64,000 nucleotides of DNA from Sphingopyxis sp. (lineage in GTDB: Bacteria; Pseudomonadota; Alphaproteobacteria; Sphingomonadales; Sphingomonadaceae), in assembly GCF_016793825.1 (NCBI RefSeq), contig NZ_JAEULM010000035.1, positions 1-64,000 of the forward strand, read 5' to 3'. The notes beneath the pieces were generated by a model. That model ran no database searches. It worked only from the letters and a program-made list of their open reading frames with translations, and was not told the DNA's origin. The position numbers were made by a program, and so were the translations under genes. Positions 27,339-35,226 of this stretch are shown here, in pieces (position 1 is the stretch's first letter; every line of letters starts with the position of its first letter).

Positions 27339-28141
27339 TCCGAACTCTGATCTTCAGCGCCAGCATGATTTTGATTTCGACATCCGCGTCGGCGCAGTCC
27401 GCAGCAAACGTTGCCGCCGCCAACAAGGCAGCGGTCCGCGAACCGGCGGCGAGCGGTTTTGTGCATGCGGTACAAGTATATCCATTCTCGGATGGCGTCC
27501 TCTACCGTCTCTACACGGCGCCGGGGCGGATTAGCGACATCGCACTGCAGCCCGGCGAGACGCTGACCTCGGTCGCCGCGGGCGACACAGTTCGCTGGAC
27601 CGTCGGCGACACGACGAGTGGCAGCGGCGAGAACAAGCGCACGCATATACTGGTGAAGCCGTTCAGCGCCGGGCTGTCGACGAACCTGATCATCTCGACC
27701 GACAGGCGCGTCTACCGGATCCAGCTGACGAGCCGTGCTTCCTCGGCAATGCCGGCGATCAGCTGGACCTATCCAGCTGACGAATTGCTTGCCTGGCAGC
27801 GCCAACGCGACGCGGCGGAAGCAGCGAAGCCTTTCTCGTCTGGTATCGAGATCGAGAAGCTGAACTTCGGCTACCGGATCAGCGGAGACCGGCCGCCCTG
27901 GCTGCCAGTCCGGGCGTTCGATGACGGACGCCAGACCTGGATCGAGTTTCCTCCGTCGATCGCCGTCGGCGAAGCACCGCCGCTCTTCGTTCTGGGCGAG
28001 AAGGACGAGGCGCAGCTCGTGAACTATCGTGTGTCGGGGCGCTATTATATCGTCGACCGTCTGTTCGGTGCGGCCGAGCTGCGGCTGGGCGCCAAGAAGC
28101 AGAAGGTCGTCCTGATCACCCGGCAGGGGCAGGGCAAATGA
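27335..28141 (+). CDS. trbG: Conjugal transfer protein TrbG (VirB9-like)
   Basis: The 268-residue protein has a signal peptide (LIFSASMILISTSASA) and the VirB9/TrbG beta domains: LYRLYTAPGRISDIALQPGETLTSVAAGDTVRW, LIISTDRRVYRIQLTS and WIEFPPSI...PPLFVL. It forms the outer-membrane core with TrbI. No lipobox cysteine is seen in the mature N-terminus. It overlaps trbI by four bases. Confidence 0.94.
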   Translation: MIRTLIFSASMILISTSASAQSAANVAAANKAAVREPAASGFVHAVQVYPFSDGVLYRLYTAPGRISDIALQPGETLTSVAAGDTVRWTVGDTTSGSGENKRTHILVKPFSAGLSTNLIISTDRRVYRIQLTSRASSAMPAISWTYPADELLAWQRQRDAAEAAKPFSSGIEIEKLNFGYRISGDRPPWLPVRAFDDGRQTWIEFPPSIAVGEAPPLFVLGEKDEAQLVNYRVSGRYYIVDRLFGAAELRLGAKKQKVVLITRQGQGK

Positions 28142-29415
28142 CCGAGGTCGCGGCCCCTCCCGAAGCTGCCGGGCAGGTTGCTCCCCTGCTGGCGAACTCC
28201 GCACCGGCACCGCAGCCGAAGATGGATCCCGAATCCCTCGTCCTCAGAGGGCGACCGGCGCGCGTGACGCGCTTCCGCAGGGGCGTGATCATATCGATCA
28301 GTGCGGCGGGCGCTGCGGTCATCGCCGGTGTGTCCTGGCTGGCGTTGGGCTCGTCCACCTCCAGGCCGGATGTCGACCGGGAAGATCGGACATCGGCGGG
28401 CGTGCCGATACTGCCTGAAGCCCTCGCCGGCGCGCCGACAGGCTATGGCGATGCTCCGAAGCTCGGGCCGAAATTGCCTGGTGACCTTGGCCGGCCGATC
28501 CTGCGGCATCAGCGCGAAACCGACATGGCTTTGTCGGCGGGAGCGGGTGATGATGCCGCGGCAAGCGCGGCGGCAGCGGCGGAGGCCGAACGGCAGCGAC
28601 TCGCGGCGGAGGAGCGCGCGGCGCGCGAATCCGAAATCATGCTTCGAAGCGGGCGCTCCGCCGCGGCGCCGCCACCGGCTATGGAAGCGTCCTTGAGCGA
28701 ACCGGCGAGGCAAGGCGCGCCGGAGGATGGCCGCGGAGCCGATCCGAACGGCCAGCTCCGGAAGAATCATCTCGTCGGGCGCCCGAACGAAGCCGACGAT
28801 GCAAGCCCGCATCGCCTGCGGGACGCTGTTTCGCCTTACGCGCTTCAGGCGGGGAGCATCATTGCCGCGAGCCTGATCACGGGACTGAATTCGGACTTGC
28901 CCGGGCTCGTCACGGCGCAGGTAACCGAGAATGTTTACGACAGTGTATCCGGGCGCACGCTTTTGCTGCCGCAGGGCTCGCGTCTCGTGGGCAGCTACGA
29001 CAGCGTCGTCGCCTATGGCCAGAACCGCGCGCTCGTCGTCTGGCAGCGCATCATCCTGCCCGACGGCTCCTCGATCCGGATCGACAATGTCCCCGCCAGC
29101 GATACCCAAGGCTATGCCGGACTTTCCGACCGCATCGACCGCCATACATGGCAGCTTCTGAAGGGTGTCGCGCTGTCAACGCTCCTTGGCGTCGGCACCG
29201 AGCTTGGCTCGGGCAGCAGCGAGAGCGATCTTGTCCGCGCCGTACGGGAGTCGGCGCAGCAGAGCGGCGCTCGCGCCGGGGACCAGCTCGTCTCGCGGAG
29301 TCTCGACATTCAGCCGACGCTCAAGGTCCGCCCCGGTTGGCCGCTGCGGATCGTCGTTCACAAGGATGTTATTCTCCGGCCTTGGACCGGCGGTTCTTTG
29401 GCGACAGCGAAATGA
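28138..29415 (+). CDS. trbI: Conjugal transfer protein TrbI (VirB10-like)
   Basis: The 425-residue protein spans both membranes. It has a cytoplasmic start, one helix near 44-66, an A- and E-rich periplasmic stalk, then the C-terminal VirB10 domain: LQAGSIIAASLITGLNSDLPG, LLLPQGSRLVGSYDS, ALVVWQRIILPDGSSI and a closing PTLKVRPGWPLRIVVHKDV. Length is normal. It is coupled to both neighbours by ATGA overlaps. Confidence 0.95.
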   Translation: MTEVAAPPEAAGQVAPLLANSAPAPQPKMDPESLVLRGRPARVTRFRRGVIISISAAGAAVIAGVSWLALGSSTSRPDVDREDRTSAGVPILPEALAGAPTGYGDAPKLGPKLPGDLGRPILRHQRETDMALSAGAGDDAAASAAAAAEAERQRLAAEERAARESEIMLRSGRSAAAPPPAMEASLSEPARQGAPEDGRGADPNGQLRKNHLVGRPNEADDASPHRLRDAVSPYALQAGSIIAASLITGLNSDLPGLVTAQVTENVYDSVSGRTLLLPQGSRLVGSYDSVVAYGQNRALVVWQRIILPDGSSIRIDNVPASDTQGYAGLSDRIDRHTWQLLKGVALSTLLGVGTELGSGSSESDLVRAVRESAQQSGARAGDQLVSRSLDIQPTLKVRPGWPLRIVVHKDVILRPWTGGSLATAK

Positions 29416-29633
29416 CGCAGCTCAAGCTCGGCCCGATCGGGGATGACAAGCCGGTCAAGCTCACCCTCGAGCTGTCCCCCGCGCTCCTTGAGGAAATCGT
29501 TCGCTATTCCGAGGCGCACGCGCGCGCGACCGGACGATCGAAGTCGCTCTCGCCCGAGCGGCTGATACCGCCGATCGTCGAGCTATTCATCGCGGGCGAC
29601 CGGGAATTCATTCGACAGAGGAGAAACTCATGA
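29412..29633 (+). CDS. DUF2274 family protein
   Basis: The 73-residue protein begins KLGPIGDDKPVKLTLELSP, matching DUF2274, which routinely follows trbI in alphaproteobacterial elements. It ends with a short basic tail. Function is unknown; the strand-helix-helix layout resembles a ribbon-helix-helix regulator. It overlaps trbI and the next HTH gene by four bases each, so it is the tail of the transfer operon. Confidence 0.85.
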   Translation: MTQLKLGPIGDDKPVKLTLELSPALLEEIVRYSEAHARATGRSKSLSPERLIPPIVELFIAGDREFIRQRRNS

Positions 29634-29827
29634 AGAGCATTTCGATCGGCTCGATCCTGAACCTGCACGACGTCGTGTACCTCAGCAGCCTCTCACGCTC
29701 GACGATTTACCGGCAAATAGCTTTGGGAAAATTTCCGAAGCCGGTTCGTTTCGGTCAACGCCGCAAAGGGTGGCGCCGCTTGGAGGTCGAAAAATGGCTC
29801 CGTGATCCTGAGCAATTTCAAGCCTGA
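29630..29827 (+). CDS. AlpA-type helix-turn-helix regulator
   Basis: The 65-residue protein is a small winged HTH: VVYLSSLSRSTIYRQIALGKFPKPVRFG (helix-turn-helix plus G-x-F-P-x-P wing), then WRRLEVEKWL. AlpA-like proteins switch on integrase or excision genes of integrated elements. AGGAG lies 6 bases before the ATG, and it overlaps the DUF2274 stop. It probably works with the integrase at 32-33 kb. Confidence 0.88.
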   Translation: MKSISIGSILNLHDVVYLSSLSRSTIYRQIALGKFPKPVRFGQRRKGWRRLEVEKWLRDPEQFQA

Positions 29828-29884
29828 ACCGCGCGGGGCATTGGCTGGCTCCGATTTTGAAGTTGCTCAATCCGGGAGGCGCAC

Positions 29885-30118
29885 ATGTCCGGCAACGATC
29901 CAATCGTCCAATATTTCGACACTGACGAGGCGGCTCGATATCTGTCGCTCGGAAAAAGCACCCTGGCGAAGCACCGCTGTTACGGCACCGGCCCAACTTA
30001 TCAGAAAATCGGCAGGCGTGTGCTTTATCGAGCCGCCGATCTCGATGCCTGGGCAGCGACCAAGCGGCGAACGTCGACGTCGCAGATTACCGGACGCGCA
30101 GATGCGGCGGTCCTATGA
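29885..30118 (+). CDS. Excisionase/MerR-like helix-turn-helix protein
   Basis: The 77-residue protein has TDEAARYLSLGKSTLAKHRCYGTGPTYQKIGRRVLYRAADLDAWA, the classic excisionase (helix-turn-helix 17) layout ending in a wing and the D-L-D-A-W helix. GGGAGGC lies before ATG 29885. Two different HTH genes in tandem at the end of a transfer operon suggest paired control of excision and transfer. Confidence 0.85.
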   Translation: MSGNDPIVQYFDTDEAARYLSLGKSTLAKHRCYGTGPTYQKIGRRVLYRAADLDAWAATKRRTSTSQITGRADAAVL

Positions 30119-30590
30119 AAGCTCGATGCCTCAGCTACAGTTGCCGCGGATTGCTGATTTCTGGAAAGAGGCCCGCCCGGTATCGAGGGGGGATGATGTT
30201 CCGGGCGAGCCTACAGTCAGTCAGCGCGCGGGCACGGCAAAAGATCCCCTCGTTCCGAAATTTTTTCGATCATGCTGATTTCAGCTGCGCCGGGCGAACA
30301 GCGGCCAGCGAAAGGAACTGCGTGAACGCCAATGCGTTTCTGAGACGCACGGGATCCGTGGAGGTCGAACCGGTTTGCCGCGTCCATGTGCCACGAAAGG
30401 GGAGCCTCGCTGCTCCCCTTTTTCGTACCGCTGCCCCACACGCGGGTAATGGCCTAACCGTGATGAACCAAGCTACTTGATAGAGAGATGCCGCAACCCG
30501 GTCAGTCGCCGGTCCTACGATGTTGCGTCGTCAACGGCGACAGCGAGCTTCGCGTCCGCGCGCGTGCTACTGTTGAAAACCTACCTGGAT
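30119..30590 (+). other. Stretch after the HTH genes with doubtful short frames
   Basis: Two overlapping short frames exist: 30115-30480, coupled by ATGA to the gene before, and one ending at 30278 with LPRIADFWKEARPVSRGDD. Codon use is weak in the first; the second reads more like protein but is only ~65 residues. Neither matches a family I know. A terminator lies at 30396-30423. It may be decayed coding sequence from the element. Confidence 0.3.
30396..30423 (+). terminator. Rho-independent terminator
   Basis: AAAGGGGAGC pairs with GCTCCCCTTT over 10 bases around a 6-base loop and is followed by TTT. It is the likely end of the plus-strand transfer operon. Confidence 0.8.
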
Positions 30591-30986
30591 TCAGCTCATT
30601 TGCCGAAGTTTGCTTCCAGAGATGCCCAACTCGAAGCAGCCACGTTCGATGACTAATGCGGTGGCCTCGATCGTCGGCCAAAGAGTAAGGATACGCGCGG
30701 CCTGTCGGTGAAGGGGGAGCGACATAACGGCGGGTAGGGGAAAGAAACCAATAAGCCCTGCTCCGAGAAATGCCTCACGGGACGGTCGTTTCTTTGCAAT
30801 GTTGCGATCTCCGGAAAGTACGCACCATCCGCCCTCTGCGCCAAGTGCTTCAATCCAATCGACATCGGGCAGATTGCCGCGGCCGAACTTGTCCTTGATA
30901 TGCGCGACTTCGTGTCGTCCCGCGAACAATGCGCCAAGACCTCGTCCAAGGACGGGTGGCAGGTTGTTGTCTACGAGGAGCTTCAC
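30591..30986 (-). CDS. PIN-like toxin (VapC45-type / DUF5615-like)
   Basis: The 131-residue protein begins KLLVDNNLPPVLGRGLGALF, the start of PIN-like RNase toxins (first acidic residue Asp6). HEVAHIKDKFGRGNLPDVDWIEALG and WCVLSGDRNIAKKR supply further acidic and polar active-site residues. It overlaps its upstream partner by four bases, in the usual antitoxin-first order. Expected to be an RNA-cleaving toxin held in check by that partner; it would stabilise the mobile element. Confidence 0.8.
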   Translation of the reverse strand: MKLLVDNNLPPVLGRGLGALFAGRHEVAHIKDKFGRGNLPDVDWIEALGAEGGWCVLSGDRNIAKKRPSREAFLGAGLIGFFPLPAVMSLPLHRQAARILTLWPTIEATALVIERGCFELGISGSKLRQMS

Positions 30987-31687
30987 GCGGCCTTGGGTAG
31001 AGCGAGCTGGCTTTCATACGCCAGAGCGTCCCGGACGAGGCGCGGGTTGATCTCGAATATCTCCGCTACCGTGTCGATCGAACCCTCGGCCACGACGGCC
31101 TGGGCAAGCCGTGCTGTCGTGATCCCATGCTCGGCGACTATCGGTTGACCGAACGACCGGTCGGGGTCCGCCACAATTGTTTTCTTCCCAGGAAGAAGCC
31201 ACCAGCGCTCCGCGCCCTCGGGACCGAAATCCAAGTCGGCGAGACTTGGCGCCACGACGCGGCGGAAGACACCTTGCTGATGCTTGAGGTCAATCAGTTC
31301 TGGTTCATCAAGATCGCGGGTGATCTCCAAAAAGATCGATTTTCCGTCGGTCTTGAACTGCGAGGTCGAAAACGGATGATCCTGCCCGATGATCCGGCGT
31401 GCACGATCAATACAAATGCGAATCGTGGGCAAGCCGATCCGTTTGCCTCGCAACGCATGAACTATCCGAGCTTCAATCAGGTCTCGAAAGCCGAGCAACA
31501 CGGCTTCATTGACGTGAGGATCATACTGCGGCGTCCACAGGGGCGGCTCATGCTTTGACGCGCCCTCGGCGCCGCCGTGTTCATATCCCAAGAGCCATCG
31601 GCGCAGCGTTTTCGGTCCCATGCCGACCATTCTGGCCGCCTCGGGCGCAGTATAGACGCCGATGCCATATGCTGATCGATCCATCAT
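30983..31687 (-). CDS. VapB45-like antitoxin (MerR-type HTH plus DUF433)
   Basis: The 234-residue protein has an N-terminal MerR-like HTH (YTAPEAARMVGMGPKTLRRWL), a middle domain (FRDLIEARIVHALRGKRIGLPTIR...) and a C-terminal DUF433 segment (FGQPIVAEHGITTARLAQAVVAEGS...FEINPRLVRDALAYE). This is the layout of VapB45-type antitoxins, paired with a PIN-like toxin as here. The HTH should repress its own promoter, upstream of 31687. The spacing to the toxin is -4. Confidence 0.82.
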   Translation of the reverse strand: MMDRSAYGIGVYTAPEAARMVGMGPKTLRRWLLGYEHGGAEGASKHEPPLWTPQYDPHVNEAVLLGFRDLIEARIVHALRGKRIGLPTIRICIDRARRIIGQDHPFSTSQFKTDGKSIFLEITRDLDEPELIDLKHQQGVFRRVVAPSLADLDFGPEGAERWWLLPGKKTIVADPDRSFGQPIVAEHGITTARLAQAVVAEGSIDTVAEIFEINPRLVRDALAYESQLALPKAA

Positions 31688-31915
31688 TGCTCTATATGCT
31701 TAGGAATTGTGATGCCGCTACGAAAATCGTAAACCCCTGAGATCGCGAGCGGCCACATAGCCTTAACGGCTACCGCGCAATCCTCTTAGACGCCGAGCGC
31801 TTGCCCATATCCTCTTCAGCACAAGCGTCGCCCACACACGACCAAACTCGTTTCCGGGCGTCGGGGCGGGCGGATCTGACGAACGCATCGATTCAAGCCG
31901 GGGCTTCGGAAGACC

Positions 31916-33172
31916 CTACTGGCCTGAAGGCGCTGCCTTGCCGGCCGTAGCTCTCTTTGCAGGCTTGAGAACAGAAGATACGTGCGCTCCCCAAGCTGTG
32001 AGCGCCTCACGCTTTTCGTCCAGATATGTGTAGCGCTGGTAGGTGCCGGCAACGCCCGGCTTGCGTCGGTTTTGTACAGCCTCGATCCATTCGCCCGGTA
32101 TCCGCAATTTCTGCATCCCCGTCGCGGCAGACCTGCGCAGGTCGTGAAATCGCCACGGGATGAATGGAGGCGCCTCCTCCTGCGTGACGAGGTTCGCAAT
32201 CTGCATGTCTAGTTTGCCCTTCCGCCCCGAGAAGCCTTTGACGCGGGTCTTTCCGCCGTCGGTCGTCAGCACAAATCCGGAGCGAGGCCATTTCTTGCCA
32301 CCCGCGAGTGCGTCGAGCAGTGCGACTGCTTCTTTTGATAGCGGGACGAGATGTTCTCGAGCGTTTTTCGCGCGTGCTGCTGGCAAGATCCATTCTGCCC
32401 GCGCCCGGTCCAGCTCCTGCCACTCGAGCGCGCCGACCTCGTCGCGACGCTGGCCTGTCAAAAGAAGCAGGCGCACGAACGCCGAAAAAATCGGCCCGAG
32501 ATCACCGCTGGCGACCCACACGATCCGAAGCTCGTCATCGCTCAGCACCCGATCCCGACTCGCGGCCGCCGGCGGGGGCTCGAATCCATCTAGTGGGTTG
32601 CGATCAATAATACCCCGGCCTTTGGCCCAAGTGATCAAGCGCCTGACGACAGCATAGACATTTCGGCGCAAAGCTGCGCTTTCGCCCGGGAGATCATCGA
32701 GAAGGGCGATAATGTCGCTCCCGGTGATCGAGGGGAGGGAGCGCTTTCCAAGCTTCGGCCGAAGATGCACGCGTAAAATTGTTTTGACGAAGCCTTTGGA
32801 CCTGTCGCGCAAGCCGAGAAGGCCTTTCAACTCGTAGCGATCGGCGATCGCGTCGAAGGTAAGTCCGGACGAAGCGTACTGCTTGCGGCGCTTCTCTTCG
32901 GCGGGGTCGGTCCCGAGGCCTATCAGGTGCAGCAGTCGATCCGCTTCCCGACCCGCAAGTTCCGGCGTCCAGCCGGCGCCGTGGACGCCGATCTTATATC
33001 GCTTGGTCGGGGATAAGCGGCCTCCCATCCTGTACTGCAGGATATAGATGCGCCGACCAGCCGGTGTAATCTTCACGCCGAAGCCCTTGCGCGCGACGTC
33101 CCAGAGGAACGCGTCACGTGGCCCCGGTGCGAGACCCTCTACAGATTTAATCGTGATCTTCCCCGTGGCCAT
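31916..33172 (-). CDS. P4-type tyrosine integrase of the conjugative element
   Basis: From ATG 33172 it has 418 residues. The N-terminal arm-binding domain reads FLWDVARKGFGVKITPAGRRIYILQYR. The core domain follows, then the catalytic site with LLLTGQRRDEVGAL (Arg), HDLRR (His and Arg) and the tyrosine in GTYQRYTY. A start at 33199 would place the ATG inside a tandem repeat that looks like integrase binding sites, so the later one is preferred. It reads away from the tRNA-Arg attachment half-site 150 bases from its start. Confidence 0.93.
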   Translation of the reverse strand: MATGKITIKSVEGLAPGPRDAFLWDVARKGFGVKITPAGRRIYILQYRMGGRLSPTKRYKIGVHGAGWTPELAGREADRLLHLIGLGTDPAEEKRRKQYASSGLTFDAIADRYELKGLLGLRDRSKGFVKTILRVHLRPKLGKRSLPSITGSDIIALLDDLPGESAALRRNVYAVVRRLITWAKGRGIIDRNPLDGFEPPPAAASRDRVLSDDELRIVWVASGDLGPIFSAFVRLLLLTGQRRDEVGALEWQELDRARAEWILPAARAKNAREHLVPLSKEAVALLDALAGGKKWPRSGFVLTTDGGKTRVKGFSGRKGKLDMQIANLVTQEEAPPFIPWRFHDLRRSAATGMQKLRIPGEWIEAVQNRRKPGVAGTYQRYTYLDEKREALTAWGAHVSSVLKPAKRATAGKAAPSGQ

Positions 33173-33180
33173 CGACAGTG

Positions 33181-33202
33181 CATAGCAATCACATAGCAAT
33201 CA
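33181..33202. repeat. Tandem 11-base repeat at the integrase start
   Basis: CATAGCAATCA occurs twice in direct succession. Its place between integrase and att core suggests arm-type binding sites for the integrase or excisionase. Confidence 0.5.
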
Positions 33203-33320
33203 CGCGAATGGAAAATCTGGAAACGCCCAGAAATCGTTGGCAAAATTAAATCTAAACTTTACAGTGCTATAGGAACAAAGCGAGCTCTCCGGAAATCACA
33301 GGAAATCGCCGTTTGGCAAA

Positions 33321-33365
33321 TTCCTAATCTGGGGGCCACAGGTTCGAATCCTGTCGGGTGCACCA
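33321..33365 (+). other. Attachment site: 3' half of tRNA-Arg(CCU)
   Basis: The sequence reads anticodon loop TTCCTAA (anticodon CCT), stem TCTGG, T-arm ACAGG-TTCGAAT-CCTGT, acceptor CGGGTGC, then ACCA. The 5' half (a GCACCCG acceptor and a CCAGA stem) is missing upstream. A 3'-only tRNA copy next to a tyrosine integrase is the mark left at the far end of an element inserted into a tRNA gene. The matching intact tRNA must lie outside the window. Confidence 0.85.
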
Positions 33366-34967
33366 TTTCCGTTCAGCTTTGGGCACCAAGTGCGGCGGAG
33401 TGCCGATTGCAGCTCGCGACAGAGCGGCTTTCGATCCGGAGATACGGATTTCCCCATGTCCGACTTCGACACGATCAACGAGCAGACGGATATAATCCCT
33501 TCGCACTGCCGAGGCCTGGCCGCGCAGCTTATTCCGCATCAATGAGCCGAATTTCACCACAATCTCGGGCGTGATGCGACGCTCGCCATCATCAATCTGC
33601 CGTTCCAGAGCATTAATATCGACTGCAATCGCGCGCTTCTGTGCCGCGATGTTGGCAATTTCAGCAGCAACCTGTGGATCGTCAGGGGCGTAAAGGCCGG
33701 AGCGAACCAGCTTGATCACGTTGGCGCTTTCGCCATCGAGCAGTGTCAGGCGAGCACGAAGCTGCTTCAGGCCTTCGCGGCGACCGACCTGAACTTCTTC
33801 GCTGCGATCGATCCAAGCGGATAACAGCGCTTTGAGCCGGTCGGGGCCGAGAACATGTTCAGCAACAGCGTCCACGACCAGATCGTCGAGCGTATCCATT
33901 CGAATGCGCCGACCGGGACATTGAGATACACCGCTCGCGGCGCGTCGATGACAAGCATAGTAGCGGTATCGTCCACCCTTGCCAGTCGACGTCGTCATGC
34001 CGCCCCCGCAGCCGTCGCCCCCGCAGCCGCAGATGACGGAGCCTGTCAGAAGATTGCCGTTGGTCTTAACCGCAGCAACTCCCATCTTTGGATCGCGCGC
34101 AGTCATCTGCGCCTTGGCGGCATAGAACAGCTCTTCGCTGATCAGCGGAGGAACGGGGATTGGCACCCATTCGTTCTCGGGGCGCGCTTCTCCCGTGCGG
34201 GAGTCGCGCTGATTATAGAATGCGACGCCGATGTAAGCGGTGTTGGTCAGAATGGCGTGGACGTTGGACACGCTAAACGGCTTGCCCCGCAGACGTTCAC
34301 CCCGTTCATTCAAGAGCCGGGCGAGATTCGTGATACCAATTGGTCGGCCCCTGTATCCATGCACGTAGGTTTCAAAGGCAAGGGGAGGGATATGTTGGGT
34401 CTCGGGATCAATCACAAGCTTTCTACGGTCTTTGCCCTTGGCTTGAGGGACAGCGACAGTTTTGTAGCCGATTGGCGGTGTCTGACCGTTCCAAAAGCCG
34501 TTCGTGGCATTAGCCATCATCGTGCGCTTCACGTGCTTAGAATTTTCTGCGCTATGATATTCATCGAACAGCGCCAGCATGCCGACGGACAAATCCGCAG
34601 CGGGGTCATCGCCGAAGGCCTGGGTGATGGAAATGATCCGCACTTTGTGTCGCCGAAGCTTCTCTTTGTATTGCATGAAGTGAAGCGCGTTACGGAACAG
34701 CCGCGATAAGGAATGAACGAGGATGATATCGACGGGTCTGTCGTCGCCCATCGCGAGGGCTATCATCGCCTGAAACTCGGTTCGCCCATCCTTGGTGGCG
34801 CTTGCGCCCGCGTCGATGAAGGTTGCGGCTTTGCAGGCATCATGTTCGGCGATCCAGCGTTCGGCCCAATCGATCTGATCTGAGATCGACAGCTCATTGT
34901 CCGCCTGCTTGCGCGTGGAAACACGGGCATAGATGGCCACCCGCTTTCCTTGATGATCTTTACTCAT
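33324..34967 (-). CDS. Large serine recombinase
   Basis: The 547-residue protein has an N-terminal resolvase domain (VAIYARVSTRKQADNELSI with catalytic Ser17, VHSLSRLFRNALHF), a recombinase domain (GYKTVAVPQ, LTNTAYIGVAFYNQ) and a zinc ribbon (cysteines in VICGCGGDGCGGGM and YYACHRRAASGVSQCPG), followed by a coiled coil. These enzymes integrate or excise elements without host factors. The last ~13 residues (WCTRQDSNLWPPD) are the antisense of the tRNA-Arg fragment. The original C-terminus has thus been replaced or extended by the junction, and activity is uncertain. Confidence 0.88.
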   Translation of the reverse strand: MSKDHQGKRVAIYARVSTRKQADNELSISDQIDWAERWIAEHDACKAATFIDAGASATKDGRTEFQAMIALAMGDDRPVDIILVHSLSRLFRNALHFMQYKEKLRRHKVRIISITQAFGDDPAADLSVGMLALFDEYHSAENSKHVKRTMMANATNGFWNGQTPPIGYKTVAVPQAKGKDRRKLVIDPETQHIPPLAFETYVHGYRGRPIGITNLARLLNERGERLRGKPFSVSNVHAILTNTAYIGVAFYNQRDSRTGEARPENEWVPIPVPPLISEELFYAAKAQMTARDPKMGVAAVKTNGNLLTGSVICGCGGDGCGGGMTTSTGKGGRYRYYACHRRAASGVSQCPGRRIRMDTLDDLVVDAVAEHVLGPDRLKALLSAWIDRSEEVQVGRREGLKQLRARLTLLDGESANVIKLVRSGLYAPDDPQVAAEIANIAAQKRAIAVDINALERQIDDGERRITPEIVVKFGSLMRNKLRGQASAVRRDYIRLLVDRVEVGHGEIRISGSKAALSRAAIGTPPHLVPKAERKWCTRQDSNLWPPD

Positions 34968-35193
34968 GCGGGCTTACTCCAAACAGCTCTGCGATCGCGA
35001 TGCCGAACCATCGATCAATGAGTTCGGCCTCGGCCGGAATCGACGACCATGAATCATCGAAGTGGTAACTGACAAGAGGAATGACCGCGTCGTTCGTCTT
35101 GATGTGCTGTCGCGTTCTGGGACGCGCTCGGGATGGCTTTGTCTGCATCCCCAGTTTTTGGCCCGGCCCGAAATGAGGACGGCGGAGGGTCAC
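34960..35193 (-). CDS. Small hypothetical protein ahead of the recombinase
   Basis: The 77-residue frame has a basic N-terminal third, then a more ordered acidic part (VSYHFDDSWSSIPAEAELIDRWFGIAIAELFGVSPHE). Its stop overlaps the recombinase ATG (reading GAGTAA across it), which argues for coupled translation. I know no family; it could be a recombination directionality or accessory factor. Start uncertain; a later start near the ordered part is possible. Confidence 0.5.
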   Translation of the reverse strand: MTLRRPHFGPGQKLGMQTKPSRARPRTRQHIKTNDAVIPLVSYHFDDSWSSIPAEAELIDRWFGIAIAELFGVSPHE

Positions 35194-35226
35194 TCGCGCA
35201 AGCTGCGCGGCATTAATTGTGTGGGA

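Noticed and set aside
33296..33478. A 60-residue frame with CGPQIRNLPNGDFL-like wording
   Set aside because: This is antisense translation of the tRNA-Arg fragment, a well-known annotation artefact.
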